From contig NZ_OU015321.1 in the NCBI RefSeq assembly GCF_907163105.1, positions 2,247,001 to 2,311,000 of the forward strand: DNA of 64,000 nucleotides, given 5' to 3'. The translations under genes were made by a program, and so were the position numbers. Of this stretch, positions 1-8,641 are shown in pieces. Every line of letters starts with the position of its first letter. The stretch's first letter is position 1. The notes beneath the pieces were generated by a model. It was not told the origin of the DNA. It made no database searches and was given only the letters and a program-made list of their open reading frames with translations. Source of the stretch: Cloacibacterium caeni (GTDB taxonomy: Bacteria; Bacteroidota; Bacteroidia; Flavobacteriales; Weeksellaceae).

Positions 1-525
1 AAAAGTTTTTACTTTGAAAAATTCTTCCTCTTTTTTCTCGATAAACTGTATATAACCATATCCAGTATCAGGACGAGTGGGTGTAATTCCTAGCGTAATA
101 AGATAGTCATGCTTGCTCGCTAAATCAAAGGCTAATTCTACTTTTTCTAAAAAAACTTTTTCTTTTATAATTAAATGATCTGCTGGTAAAACAATTACGT
201 TTGCATCTGGATCTCTATCTGCAATTTTATTAACCATGTAGATATTACACGCTGCTGTGTTTTTCATTACAGGTTCGCCTACAATATTTTCCAGAGGAAT
301 CTCTGGCAACTGATGATGAGACAATTCTACGTACTCTTGATTGGTGATTACGTATATATTCTCGGAAGGAACGATTTGCTTTATTCGGTCAAAAGTTTGC
401 TGAATCATGGTTCTTCCCGTTCCTAAAATATCTTGAAACTGCTTCGGAAATTTCTGAGTAGACATTGGCCAAAATCTGCTGCCAATTCCACCTGCCATGA
501 TTACGCAATATTTAGTTTTACTCAT
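1..525 (-). CDS. Mannose-1-phosphate guanylyltransferase, N-terminal part (runs off window)
   Basis: Makes GDP-mannose from mannose-1-phosphate and GTP for surface polysaccharide. Reading from the ATG at 525, 175 codons stay open to the window edge. The nucleotidyltransferase signature AGGIGSRFWPMS lies at residues 11-22, followed by GRTMIQQTFDR, the EPVMKNTAACN segment and LPADH, all typical of the ManC family. The full protein is usually about 350 residues, so roughly half is outside the window. Its start overlaps the 3' end of the SprT-like gene by 8 bp, which suggests one minus-strand transcript. Confidence 0.9.
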   Translation of the reverse strand, partial: MSKTKYCVIMAGGIGSRFWPMSTQKFPKQFQDILGTGRTMIQQTFDRIKQIVPSENIYVITNQEYVELSHHQLPEIPLENIVGEPVMKNTAACNIYMVNKIADRDPDANVIVLPADHLIIKEKVFLEKVELAFDLASKHDYLITLGITPTRPDTGYGYIQFIEKKEEEFFKVKTF

Positions 526-1120
526 CTTCAGACTTCAATTTTTTAACTTGAGCAAGATTTCTAAAATAATATTTCCTGCTGCTTTTAATATTTTTGCAAA
601 GATAACGCTTTTTTGTTGTTTCTTCTATTACGAAAATCTCCTTCTTGTACTCGAACAACTCTCCTTTTTTTAGATTTTCTATAAAAGTTTGTTCATCATC
701 TTCTTTTGGCACATGAAAATACTTCACTAAGTCTGGAGAAGCCATAAAATTGGCTTTCGGAGATTTTGAAAATTTCAGAATTATGGGACGTAAATCTTCT
801 GCATAAACGGTCAAACTTTCTAGTAACATTTCTCTAAAAGTCTGCTTCCATTCTGCACCATGAGGCGAAATTCTTCTGCCATATTTTTCAAAAGCAATCA
901 AATGCGCCAATTCATGCGTAAGTACAAAGAAAAACAATTGTGGCTCTAGTGTTCCATTGACGGTAATTTGGTGAGATTTATCGGGCAATTTTCGGTAATC
1001 TCCTAGTTTACTGTTTCTGTTTTTAGTAATTTTAAGATGACAAGGATAACTCCCAAACCAAATTTTGAGATAAGGAAGAGCATTCTCTGGCAAAAATTTT
1101 TCTAAAACGGAAACAGACAT
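518..1120 (-). CDS. SprT-like zinc metalloprotease domain protein
   Basis: A 200-residue cytoplasmic protein with HELAH at residues 69-73 in the context FVLTHELAHLIAFEKYG, followed by PHGAEWK, which is the SprT-like zinc-binding arrangement. Eukaryotic SprT relatives cleave DNA-protein crosslinks; the role of the short bacterial forms is not established. No signal peptide is visible. Ten bases upstream of the start is an array of 7-bp repeats (1130-1171) that occupies the leader region. The gene overlaps the next one downstream (guanylyltransferase) by 8 bp. Confidence 0.85.
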   Translation of the reverse strand: MSVSVLEKFLPENALPYLKIWFGSYPCHLKITKNRNSKLGDYRKLPDKSHQITVNGTLEPQLFFFVLTHELAHLIAFEKYGRRISPHGAEWKQTFREMLLESLTVYAEDLRPIILKFSKSPKANFMASPDLVKYFHVPKEDDEQTFIENLKKGELFEYKKEIFVIEETTKKRYLCKNIKSSRKYYFRNLAQVKKLKSEDE

Positions 1121-1129
1121 TTTAGTTAC

Positions 1130-1171
1130 GAGTTACGAGATTCGAGTTCTGAGTTCTGAGTTCTGAGTTAC
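1130..1171. repeat. Heptanucleotide tandem array, six degenerate copies
   Basis: Six consecutive 7-bp units: GAGTTAC, GAGATTC, three GAGTTCT and GAGTTAC. The array sits in the gap upstream of the SprT-like start codon (minus strand), about 10 bp away. Arrays with the same unit length but other sequences occur at 4086-4110 and 47382-47409, also next to start codons. Confidence 0.9.
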
Positions 1172-1235
1172 AGACTGCAAAAATACTAATTTTACAAACA
1201 TTCAAACCTCGTATCTCACAACACGTAAAACGGAA

Positions 1236-2549
1236 TTACAACGAAAGCGGAATTCCTGCATAGAAATTCAACAGTTTCGTGCTGAAAATAAAATTGTATT
1301 TCGCTTGAGAAACAGAACCTTGCGCATTGATGTAATTATTTCTTGCATTGTTCAAGTCATAAATGGTAGCTCTACCTGCTTCATAACTTTTCTCTGCAAA
1401 CTCTAATGCTAACTTGGTCGATTTTTCGGCTTCTAAAGCAGCTAAATAGTTTTCATAATTAGCATTGGCATCAAAATAAGCGCGCTGAACATTTTGCTGA
1501 ACTTCTACTTTTTGTTGTTCCAAAGTGTTTTTAGCAATGCTTTCAGAAATTTTAGCTTGTTCTACTTGTAATTTGGTAATCCCTTTGTTAAAGATGGGAA
1601 TGTTTGCAGAAACGCCTAATTGTTGACCAAAATTATCTCCATATTGTTTAAAAAAACCATCATTACTTCTACTTAAAGAATCAAAATAATTGGTTCCAAT
1701 TCCAGCAGAAGCAGAAACAGAAGGATAAAAAGCAGTTTTTGCAATTTCGGTTTGTTTTTGAGCAGAAAGAATTCTGGTTTCAGCAGCTTTTACTTGCGGT
1801 TGATTTTCGAAGGCTTTTTCTACAATATTATCAGTAGAATTAAGCGGTGCGTCTAATAAACTTGGCAAAGGAACTTCTTGCACATCAAAATTCTGATAAT
1901 CTTTTAGTTGCAACAACATCGCTAATGAAAAAAGTGAACGCTGAATGTCTATTTCAGAAGATTTTTGGCGTTGTTTTTCTCTTGCTAAACCTGCAGTTGC
2001 TTCTGCTTCTACCGTTTTTGGTGTGGTTCCTACTTCTGTGGTAATTTTAGCTCTGCTCAATACTTTTTCGGCATTTGCTACGGCTTCATCAGAGATTTTT
2101 TTTACTTCCTTATTCAGTAAAACTTGTAAATATTGTTGAGCAATTTGAAGTGAAATATCATTTTTCACTCGTTCTGCATCTAACAAACTTGCTTCTAAAT
2201 CATATTGAGATTTTTCAGCAGATTTCTGCAATCTTCCGTTATTGTACAATTGCATATTTGCACCAACCGAAGCACTGTTACTGAAATTATCATTTCTACC
2301 GATACTTCCTTGGAATCCTTGCGTAGTTCCAAAGCTCATATTATTGTTAAAACTACCCGAAACTGAAGGCAATTTATCTCTTTTAGAAATTTCAAGATTT
2401 TTAGCCTGAATATCTGCATTGTACTGATTACTAATAACTTGCAAATTATTTTTAACAGCATAATCTACACATTCTTGTAAACTCCATTTCTTCTGAGAAA
2501 ACCCTAAAGAAAATGCTGATAGCAATACGAGTGAAAATATTTTTTTCAT
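1236..2549 (-). CDS. TolC-family outer membrane efflux protein
   Basis: A 437-residue outer membrane factor, the outer duct of tripartite efflux or type I export systems. A signal peptide of about 19 residues ends at GFSQ. The N-terminal segment WSLQECVDYAVKNN is the family's opening motif, and two outer-membrane-efflux repeats with long coiled-coil stretches follow (residues about 100-220 and 310-430). The length is normal. No membrane fusion protein or pump gene is adjacent in the window, so the partner cannot be named. Confidence 0.92.
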   Translation of the reverse strand: MKKIFSLVLLSAFSLGFSQKKWSLQECVDYAVKNNLQVISNQYNADIQAKNLEISKRDKLPSVSGSFNNNMSFGTTQGFQGSIGRNDNFSNSASVGANMQLYNNGRLQKSAEKSQYDLEASLLDAERVKNDISLQIAQQYLQVLLNKEVKKISDEAVANAEKVLSRAKITTEVGTTPKTVEAEATAGLAREKQRQKSSEIDIQRSLFSLAMLLQLKDYQNFDVQEVPLPSLLDAPLNSTDNIVEKAFENQPQVKAAETRILSAQKQTEIAKTAFYPSVSASAGIGTNYFDSLSRSNDGFFKQYGDNFGQQLGVSANIPIFNKGITKLQVEQAKISESIAKNTLEQQKVEVQQNVQRAYFDANANYENYLAALEAEKSTKLALEFAEKSYEAGRATIYDLNNARNNYINAQGSVSQAKYNFIFSTKLLNFYAGIPLSL

Positions 2550-2595
2550 AGGATGAAAAGTTTCTTAATTAGACGGTGAATGGAGTTTTTTGTTA

Positions 2596-2620
2596 CAAAA
2601 AAAGAAGCATTTCTGCTTCT
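2596..2620 (-). terminator. Intrinsic terminator of the SpmA/SpmB-like gene
   Basis: Arms AGAAGCA (2603-2609) and TGCTTCT (2614-2620) form a stem with a 4-nt loop. On the minus strand the stem is followed by a run of T, just past the stop codon at 2646. Confidence 0.75.
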
Positions 2621-2645
2621 CTTGTTCATTTATTTAGAAAAAATA

Positions 2646-4046
2646 CTACCCAAAAAACAAATACGCCATTAAAATAGAAGTAACAATTCCCACTAAATCT
2701 GCCAACAACATCGCACCAACTGTATAACGCGTGTTCTTAATTCCTACCGCTCCAAAATACACTGCAATCACATAAAAAGTAGTATCTGAACTTCCTTGTA
2801 AAATCCCAGAAAGTCTCGCAGGAAAAGAATCTACGCCAAAAACATTCATTGTGTCTACCATCATTCCTCTTGCTCCTGAACCAGAAAGTGGTTTGATTAA
2901 AGCCGTTGGTAAACCGTCCACAAAGCGGGTATCAAGATTGGCAATTTGGGCAAACCATTTCATTCCGTCTATAATGACATCAAAAACACCAGAAGTTCTT
3001 AGTAATGAAATCGCAATCAGCATTCCTACCAAATACGGAATAATTTTCACACAAACATTAAATCCTTCTTTTGCGCCATCAATAAACGCATCGAAAACAT
3101 TTATTTTTTTGTAAACAGCTCCTGCGATAATTGCAAAGAAAATCAACAAAATCATTCCGTTGCTGATGAGTTTACTTACATCATCTAATTCTTCTTTGCT
3201 CAGTCTTACTAAAAACCAAACCAACAATGCAATGAGTGCCGAAATTCCACCTACGAAAGCCAAAAGTGTAGGCTGAAAAAGATTTATTTTTTGTTTGATG
3301 GAAACAATAATCATCGCGGCCATGGTTGCACAAAAAGTCGCAATTAATGTGGGCAAGAAAATATCAGTTGGCGTTGCAGAATTCATGGAAGCTCTAATCG
3401 CAATAATAGAAACCGGAATCAGCGTTAATCCACTTGCGTGAAGACACAGAAACATAATTTGTGCATTAGAAGCTCTGTCTTTATCAGGATTTAAGGTTTG
3501 TAAACTTTCCATGGCTTTTAAACCAAAAGGCGTCGCAGCATTATCCAATCCCAATAAATTCGCTGCAAAATTAAGCGTCATATGACCGAAAGAAGGATGA
3601 TTTTTAGGAATTTCGGGGAATAATTTCGAGAAAAATGGTTGAATCATTCTTGAAAGAAAATTGATACCACCTGCTTTTTCGGCGATGCTCATAAAACCCA
3701 TAAAAAGCGTCATAATTCCTATTAAACCAAGGGAAATTTCTACCGCAGTTTTACTGGTAGAGATTACACCATCCGCTTTTTGAACTCTATAAATAGCCAC
3801 TTGATTAGTAGAATCTTTTTTGTAATTAATTCTCGCAATTTCTGAGTCTGGATTTTCGGTTAAAGATTTCTGAATTTCCGCAGAAAGTTTTTGAACAGGA
3901 ACTTTAGCAATCTGAACCGTGTCTCCACTTTTTCCTACCACCAAATCATTATAAATTGCTTTGTAGTTATCGCTAAATAAATATTTAATACTTGCCACTA
4001 CAATGGCTACAATAATAAATGCGCTCCAAATTCTGCTTAAAACCAT
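2646..4046 (-). CDS. SpmA/SpmB-like nucleoside-recognition (gate domain) membrane protein
   Basis: A 466-residue inner membrane protein with about ten hydrophobic segments. It looks like a fusion of the SpmA and SpmB halves. The N-terminal half has the gate-type segment around LLGLDNAATPFGLKAMESLQ, and the C-terminal half has PLSGSGARGMMVDTMNVFG, a signature of the second half. A hydrophilic loop at residues about 40-85 is likely periplasmic. In Bacillus the two halves are separate spore-maturation genes; in non-sporulating Bacteroidetes the fused protein is common and its substrate is unknown. A 7-bp tandem array (4086-4110) lies 40 bp upstream. Confidence 0.85.
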   Translation of the reverse strand: MVLSRIWSAFIIVAIVVASIKYLFSDNYKAIYNDLVVGKSGDTVQIAKVPVQKLSAEIQKSLTENPDSEIARINYKKDSTNQVAIYRVQKADGVISTSKTAVEISLGLIGIMTLFMGFMSIAEKAGGINFLSRMIQPFFSKLFPEIPKNHPSFGHMTLNFAANLLGLDNAATPFGLKAMESLQTLNPDKDRASNAQIMFLCLHASGLTLIPVSIIAIRASMNSATPTDIFLPTLIATFCATMAAMIIVSIKQKINLFQPTLLAFVGGISALIALLVWFLVRLSKEELDDVSKLISNGMILLIFFAIIAGAVYKKINVFDAFIDGAKEGFNVCVKIIPYLVGMLIAISLLRTSGVFDVIIDGMKWFAQIANLDTRFVDGLPTALIKPLSGSGARGMMVDTMNVFGVDSFPARLSGILQGSSDTTFYVIAVYFGAVGIKNTRYTVGAMLLADLVGIVTSILMAYLFFG

Positions 4047-4085
4047 TTCCTTGAAAAATTTTGATAAAAGTAACTAATTTTGCTG

Positions 4086-4110
4086 GAAGTCAGAAGTCAG
4101 AAGTCAGAAG
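4086..4110. repeat. Heptanucleotide tandem array (GAAGTCA, 3.6 copies)
   Basis: Three perfect GAAGTCA units plus a partial fourth, 40 bp upstream of the minus-strand start at 4046. The rest of the 346-bp divergent gap 4047-4392 shows no ORF or RNA gene. It must hold the promoters for both flanking genes; TAATTTTA at 4238-4245 is a weak -7 candidate for the plus-strand gene. Confidence 0.85.
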
Positions 4111-4392
4111 TTTTTTAGAAAAAGTACAGAAATGTTTTCTACTTTTTTTAACCTCAAACATCCAGCTTCCATCACCTCACAATTCCCGACCTTTCAAAAA
4201 TCATGTTCCAAAGTTTACATTGTATTAAAATCTTTTGTAATTTTAGTATCCTAAATTTTTACATTCAAAGTGCCTTTTAAGACATTCTTGATTTTAAAAA
4301 TTTTCGCCTTATAAGGAATTGCAGAGTGCATTCCGTCTGAATTTTAGTAAATCAGATGTGATAGATGAAAATAATTTTAAAACTCAAAAGAT

Positions 4393-6519
4393 ATGAGCAC
4401 TAACACTAAAGACCTCCGTAACGTAGTTTTACTCGGGCATTCAGGAAGCGGTAAAACTACATTTATAGAAACCATGCTCTACGAAGGTGGAGCGATCAAA
4501 AGAAGAGGAACTGTAGAACAACACAACACCGTTTCCGACAATACCGACCTAGAACACGAACGCGAAAACACGATTTTCTCACATCAAATGTTCGTGAATT
4601 GGAAAAAAAATAAAATCAACGTTTTAGATACCCCTGGTTTTGACGATTTCGTAGGTGAAGTAATTGCCAACTTAAAAGTAGCAGATACTGCACTGATTAT
4701 GGTAAATGCTGCAGCTGGTGTAGAAGTAGGCACTGAATTGGTTTGGGAATATGTAGAAGATTACAAAACACCTTCTATTTTCGTGATTAATCAGATGGAT
4801 CACCAAAAAGCAGATTACGATGCTGCTTTAGAACAACTTAAAAATAGATTTGGAAGCAAAGTGATTCCTATTCAGTATCCACTGAACTCTGGTGAAAGTT
4901 TTAACCAAATTGTGGATGCCTTGAGAATGGTAATGTACGAGTTTCCTGCAACTGGTGGTAAACCAGAGAAAAAACCAATCCCAGAATCTGAAATGGTAAG
5001 AGCCAATGAAATGCACAATGCATTGGTAGAAATGGCAGCCGAAAACGAAGAAGGATTAATGGAAAAATATTTCGAAGAAGGTAATCTTTCTGAAGAAGAA
5101 TTGGCACAAGGTTTAATGATTGGTTTAGCAAAACACGATTTCTTCCCAGTATTTGTAGCTTCTGGTGCTAAAGATATGGGCTCTGGTAGAATTATGGGCT
5201 TTATAGATGATATCGCTCCATCTCCAGCTGACCGTTTTGGTAGCAAACTAGAAAATGGCGAAGTTTTGGCTTGTAATGCTGCAGACAAAGCCACTATTTT
5301 CATTTACAAAACTCAATCTGAACCGCAAGTTGGCGTAGTTTCTTATTTCAAAGTATTCTCTGGCGAAATAAAACCAGGTGATGAACTGATTAATGCCAAT
5401 AACGGTGAACTCGAAAGAATTTCTCAAATTTTCGTAGCAGAAGGAAAAGAGAGAACCGCCGTAGATAAATTAGTTGCGGGTGACCTAGGTGTTACCGTAA
5501 AACTTAAAAGCGGACATTCTAACAATACCCTCAATACAAAAGGTGTTGATAGAAAAATAGAACCTATGAAATTCCCAGAAAGCAGACTGAGAAAAGCTGT
5601 TTTCGTAGAAAATACAGCAGAAACAGAAAAACTTTTTGCTGCGCTTAATAAACTTAAAGAAGAAGATCCTACCCTAAAAGTAGAAATAGACCATGATACG
5701 CACGAAGCGATTTTAGGAGGACAAGGTCAGTTGCACCTAGACTTGGTAAAATACCGTCTCGAAAAAGATTTCGGAGTGAAAATGGAAATGAAAAATCCTA
5801 AAATTTCTTACCGCGAAACCATCACTGGAAAAGCAGAAGCAGATTACAGACATAAAAAACAATCTGGTGGCGCTGGACAATTTGGTGAAATTCACATGAG
5901 AGTAGAAAACTACTATGAAGGAATGCCAGAACCAGAAGGTGTAAATATTAGAAGCAAAGAATTCGAAGATTTACCTTGGGGCGGAAAATTTGCTTTCTAC
6001 TGGTGTATCGTAGGTGGAGCGATAGATTCTCGCTACATCGGTGCCATTAAAAAAGGAATTATGCAACAGTTGAAAGAAGGTCCATTAACTGGTTCACACT
6101 GCCAAAACATCAGAGTTTCTGTATATGACGGAAAAATGCACAGTGTAGACTCTAATGATATTTCTTTCCAATTGGCAGCTTCTGGTGCGTTTAAAGAAGC
6201 GTTCCATAATGCGCACCCTCAATTGCTAGAACCTATGTATCATGTAGAAATTCTAGCTCCAGACGAATGTACTGGTGATGTAATGGGAGATTTACAAACC
6301 AGACGTGCCATGATTTCTGGAATGGATAGCGAAGGTCATTATCAAAAAATTATGGCAGAAGTTCCATTGGCTGAAATGAACGATTATGGTTCTACATTGC
6401 GTTCATTAACAGGAGGTAGAGCAAAATTCTCTATGAAATTTAATGACTACCAATTGGTTCCTGCCAATGTACAACAAGACCTCGTGAAAAAACATGCTGC
6501 TGAAAAAGTAGAAGCATAG
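4393..6519 (+). CDS. EF-G-like translation factor paralogue (EF-G2 type), catalytic His replaced
   Basis: A 708-residue protein with all five EF-G domains. The P-loop GHSGSGKT is at residues 15-22. Switch II reads DTPGFDDF (79-86) where canonical EF-G has DTPGHVDF, so the catalytic His position is Phe83. The G4 motif is NQMD (133-136) instead of NKMD. Domain IV is well conserved: the loop SGGAGQFGE and the loop DGKMHSVDSND, with the tip histidine that contacts the decoding site. It is therefore a paralogue built for translocation with an altered GTPase centre. Bacteroides EF-G2, reported to work without GTP hydrolysis, is the closest described analogue. The gene is monocistronic with a terminator at 6542-6569. 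Confidence 0.88.
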   Translation: MSTNTKDLRNVVLLGHSGSGKTTFIETMLYEGGAIKRRGTVEQHNTVSDNTDLEHERENTIFSHQMFVNWKKNKINVLDTPGFDDFVGEVIANLKVADTALIMVNAAAGVEVGTELVWEYVEDYKTPSIFVINQMDHQKADYDAALEQLKNRFGSKVIPIQYPLNSGESFNQIVDALRMVMYEFPATGGKPEKKPIPESEMVRANEMHNALVEMAAENEEGLMEKYFEEGNLSEEELAQGLMIGLAKHDFFPVFVASGAKDMGSGRIMGFIDDIAPSPADRFGSKLENGEVLACNAADKATIFIYKTQSEPQVGVVSYFKVFSGEIKPGDELINANNGELERISQIFVAEGKERTAVDKLVAGDLGVTVKLKSGHSNNTLNTKGVDRKIEPMKFPESRLRKAVFVENTAETEKLFAALNKLKEEDPTLKVEIDHDTHEAILGGQGQLHLDLVKYRLEKDFGVKMEMKNPKISYRETITGKAEADYRHKKQSGGAGQFGEIHMRVENYYEGMPEPEGVNIRSKEFEDLPWGGKFAFYWCIVGGAIDSRYIGAIKKGIMQQLKEGPLTGSHCQNIRVSVYDGKMHSVDSNDISFQLAASGAFKEAFHNAHPQLLEPMYHVEILAPDECTGDVMGDLQTRRAMISGMDSEGHYQKIMAEVPLAEMNDYGSTLRSLTGGRAKFSMKFNDYQLVPANVQQDLVKKHAAEKVEA

Positions 6520-6541
6520 TTTTTCTAATATAATTTCGAAG

Positions 6542-6569
6542 AAAACCTCAGCGCAAGTTGGGGTTTTTT
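6542..6569 (+). terminator. Intrinsic terminator after the EF-G-like gene
   Basis: The stem AAAACCTCA / TGGGGTTTT contains one G-T pair, has an 8-nt loop and is followed by T residues. It lies 22 bp past the stop codon. Confidence 0.8.
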
Positions 6570-6654
6570 GTTGGGTGCATTTTCTTTTTTCTTGATAAAA
6601 ATTTCACCAAGTAAGTAGCACTCAAAAAGCAGTCTTTTAGGAGTCTTGCTCTAC

Positions 6655-6735
6655 GTTTGTTCGTGGTTTGCTCGTGTTTCCTTCGAATCAGCCTCGGAAA
6701 AGTACCATAAATTACGAACAAACCACGAGCAAACC
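6655..6735. repeat. Long imperfect inverted repeat made of 11-bp units
   Basis: The left arm is two 11-bp units, GTTTGTTCGTG (6655-6665) and GTTTGCTCGTG (6666-6676). The right arm (6714-6735) is the inverted counterpart, ACGAACAAACC then ACGAGCAAACC. The arms pair over about 21 bp with two mismatches around a 37-nt loop that has its own TTTCC/GGAAA stem. It lies in the 393-bp gene-free stretch 6520-6912 upstream of the ImmA/PIN pair. A minus-strand ORF across this stretch has no recognisable protein character. Confidence 0.85.
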
Positions 6736-6740
6736 TAAAA

Positions 6741-6779
6741 CTTGAATGGGACTTGAGTGGAATTTGAGCGGAATTTAAG
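6741..6779. repeat. 11-bp tandem array, about 3.5 copies
   Basis: Units CTTGAATGGGA, CTTGAGTGGAA, TTTGAGCGGAA and partial TTTAAG. The period equals that of the neighbouring inverted repeat, but the sequence is unrelated. It directly precedes the promoter region of the ImmA/IrrE gene. Confidence 0.85.
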
Positions 6780-6879
6780 TCAAAGAAAATAAGAGAGATA
6801 TTAAGGTTCTTAAAACTTTCGTATATTTGGAAATTATGAGTTATTTTATTGGTTTTTAGCTTCCAAGAAAAATAAGTTG

Positions 6880-6887
6880 TAATTTTG
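6880..6887 (+). promoter_or_regulatory. -7 promoter element of the ImmA/PIN operon
   Basis: TAATTTTG fits the Bacteroidetes TAnnTTTG consensus, 25 bp before the TTG start at 6913. No good -33 TTTG is present, so the assignment is tentative. Confidence 0.5.
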
Positions 6888-6912
6888 CACAAATAAATTT
6901 TTTAAGAAATTC

Positions 6913-8070
6913 TTGAAAGTAGAACAAAACATAAAAAGGCTTAAATATCTTCTATCATTATTTAGTATGACGATAGATGATCTTCTTATATTAATAAGTG
7001 ATGGTTTAAAAAATCCTATTTTAGAAGAAGAAATTCTTTCAGACAATATAAAATTAAGCCATTTAAAAAGAATTGATAAAGTTTTTAATAAAGGACTTCA
7101 CTTTTATTTAGACCCAAAGTCTCCCGAAGTTTCAAAAGACGCAAGTATTTTCTTTAGAAAATCAAAATTTGATGCAGATTTAAATATTGGTGCAAAAAAA
7201 ATTGTAAATCAATTTGAAGAATTTAAAATTTCTCTATCGGCTATTTCTAAATTAGCTGAGATAAATACTGATAGGATATTACCTATTTTTAAAACCACAG
7301 ATAATCCTCAAAAAGTTGCGTTGGAAATACGAGAAATTTTATATCCTGAATTTCAAGATAGCTTAAGAGACTTTTTAAAGTCATTAATTTCAAAGTTTGC
7401 AGAAAAAAATATTTTAGTTTTTGAATTTATTGAAACTTGGAATAAAAAAGAAAAAGCTAATATTGATGGATTTTTTCTAAATCCAAATGTAATTGTCTTA
7501 AAAAGACAGCAAAGCTCTTTTAGACGTGAGATATTTACTTTAGCTCATGAGTTAGGCCATTATCTCTTGAATATTGAAGAAGTTGATAATTTAGAATTAG
7601 CAGATTTAGCAAATCACAATTTATCAAAAATTGAAAAATGGTGTAATGATTTTGCTTTCTATTTTATTGCAGGTGAATATGGAAATGTAATTGATAGACT
7701 TGAAAAAGCAAATAGTTTAAATGATTACAATCATGAAATTGTAGAAGAAATTTCCAAAAAAACTCATTTAAGTCAAATTGCAATTTTTACAAGACTTTTA
7801 TTAAACAATCAAATATCGCCCAAAGATTACAAAAATGTAAAGGCTGATTTTGAAGAACAGTTCAGGTTAAAACAATTAGAAGAACAAAAACAAAAAGAAT
7901 TAGACAAACAAAATGGAATTCAAAGAGGTGGCGCTGTACCTAAACCAATTAATTCTCCTTTATTAATTTCAACTATTCAAACAGCCTTTTATGAAGGTGT
8001 AATAAATGAATTTGATGTTTGTAAAACATTAAATATAACTCCAGATAAATTAGATAAATATATTCAATGA
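6913..8070 (+). CDS. ImmA/IrrE-family metallopeptidase, putative antitoxin/regulator
   Basis: A 385-residue protein. The zinc peptidase motif HELGH is at residues 212-216 in FTLAHELGHYLLN, the ImmA/IrrE pattern. The N-terminal 60 residues are helical and could be a degenerate HTH. The C-terminal stretch (about 350-385) resembles the short helical domain that proteins paired with DUF4411 toxins often carry. The TTG start sits 25 bp after a -7 box; an in-frame ATG at 6967 is an alternative. The gene overlaps the PIN gene by 4 bp (ATGA), so they are translationally coupled. By family, the pair looks like a toxin-antitoxin-type module. Confidence 0.8.
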   Translation: MKVEQNIKRLKYLLSLFSMTIDDLLILISDGLKNPILEEEILSDNIKLSHLKRIDKVFNKGLHFYLDPKSPEVSKDASIFFRKSKFDADLNIGAKKIVNQFEEFKISLSAISKLAEINTDRILPIFKTTDNPQKVALEIREILYPEFQDSLRDFLKSLISKFAEKNILVFEFIETWNKKEKANIDGFFLNPNVIVLKRQQSSFRREIFTLAHELGHYLLNIEEVDNLELADLANHNLSKIEKWCNDFAFYFIAGEYGNVIDRLEKANSLNDYNHEIVEEISKKTHLSQIAIFTRLLLNNQISPKDYKNVKADFEEQFRLKQLEEQKQKELDKQNGIQRGGAVPKPINSPLLISTIQTAFYEGVINEFDVCKTLNITPDKLDKYIQ

Positions 8071-8639
8071 AAGTAATAATCGACACTAACTCACTTTTGT
8101 CGTTGGTTCGTTATTACTTACCGTTTGACAAAGAAAATTTACTATTCAATTTCATAAAAGAAAAAATTGAAATTGGCGAAATAATTATAATAGATAAGGT
8201 TTATGAACAATGTACATATAATGCAAAAGGTTTAATATTAAAACAATTAGCATTTTTGACAGATAAATCATTTTTAAAGAAATCAAAAACACCGTACAAA
8301 ACTGATTCTTTAATTGCTCCATCTCCAGCGAAATTTCTAAGAATGGTAGAAAATCAGTTCGTTGTTGGAGTACAACGAAAAAAAATTAATGATGTCGAAT
8401 TCGAAGTAAAGAAAAATCAACATCTTGAAGATGCTGACATAAAACTAATACTTCTATGTCTCAACTTAATTAAGAATGAAGAAAATGTTTATCTTGTAAC
8501 TGAAGAAACTACTGGAGGCAATGATAATAAATTATTTGTTAAAATTCCTCTTATGTGTCGTGAATTAAGTATCAAGTGTATTACATTACCCAAATTGATT
8601 AAGTTATATCTTGACGACTTTGAACTACATTTCAAATAA
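8067..8639 (+). CDS. PIN-like (DUF4411-type) putative ribonuclease toxin
   Basis: A 190-residue protein that opens with MKVIIDTNSLL, the first acidic motif of PIN-fold nucleases. A central HLEDADIKLILLCL supplies further acidic residues. The C-terminal segment has VTEE followed by NDNKL and a conserved tail (IPLMCRELSIKCITLPKLI) typical of PIN-like proteins next to ImmA/IrrE genes. PIN toxins usually cleave RNA; the target here is unknown. It is co-translated with the upstream gene through a 4-bp overlap and followed by a strong terminator. The islet is more AT-rich in wording than the flanking core genes, suggesting acquisition. Confidence 0.75.
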   Translation: MKVIIDTNSLLSLVRYYLPFDKENLLFNFIKEKIEIGEIIIIDKVYEQCTYNAKGLILKQLAFLTDKSFLKKSKTPYKTDSLIAPSPAKFLRMVENQFVVGVQRKKINDVEFEVKKNQHLEDADIKLILLCLNLIKNEENVYLVTEETTGGNDNKLFVKIPLMCRELSIKCITLPKLIKLYLDDFELHFK

Positions 8640-8641
8640 AT

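Noticed and set aside
4047-4392. Possible small RNA or riboswitch upstream of the EF-G-like gene
   Set aside because: No stable conserved fold or known riboswitch core could be recognised by eye.
4872-5303. Minus-strand ORF of 143 codons within the EF-G-like gene
   Set aside because: Antisense shadow produced by codon bias of the real gene.
6655-6779. Type III toxin-antitoxin RNA repeats
   Set aside because: The adjacent toxin candidate is a PIN-fold protein with a protein partner, not a ToxN/CptN-like enzyme, and the repeats are partly inverted rather than one tandem series ending in a terminator.
6836-6859. Seven-residue leader ORF after TATATTTG at 6822-6829
   Set aside because: Very short, without Cys/aromatic regulatory codons or an attenuator downstream.
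6548-6892. Minus-strand ORF of 114 codons across the repeat block
   Set aside because: It covers the 11-bp repeats and inverted repeat, has low-complexity composition and no family character.
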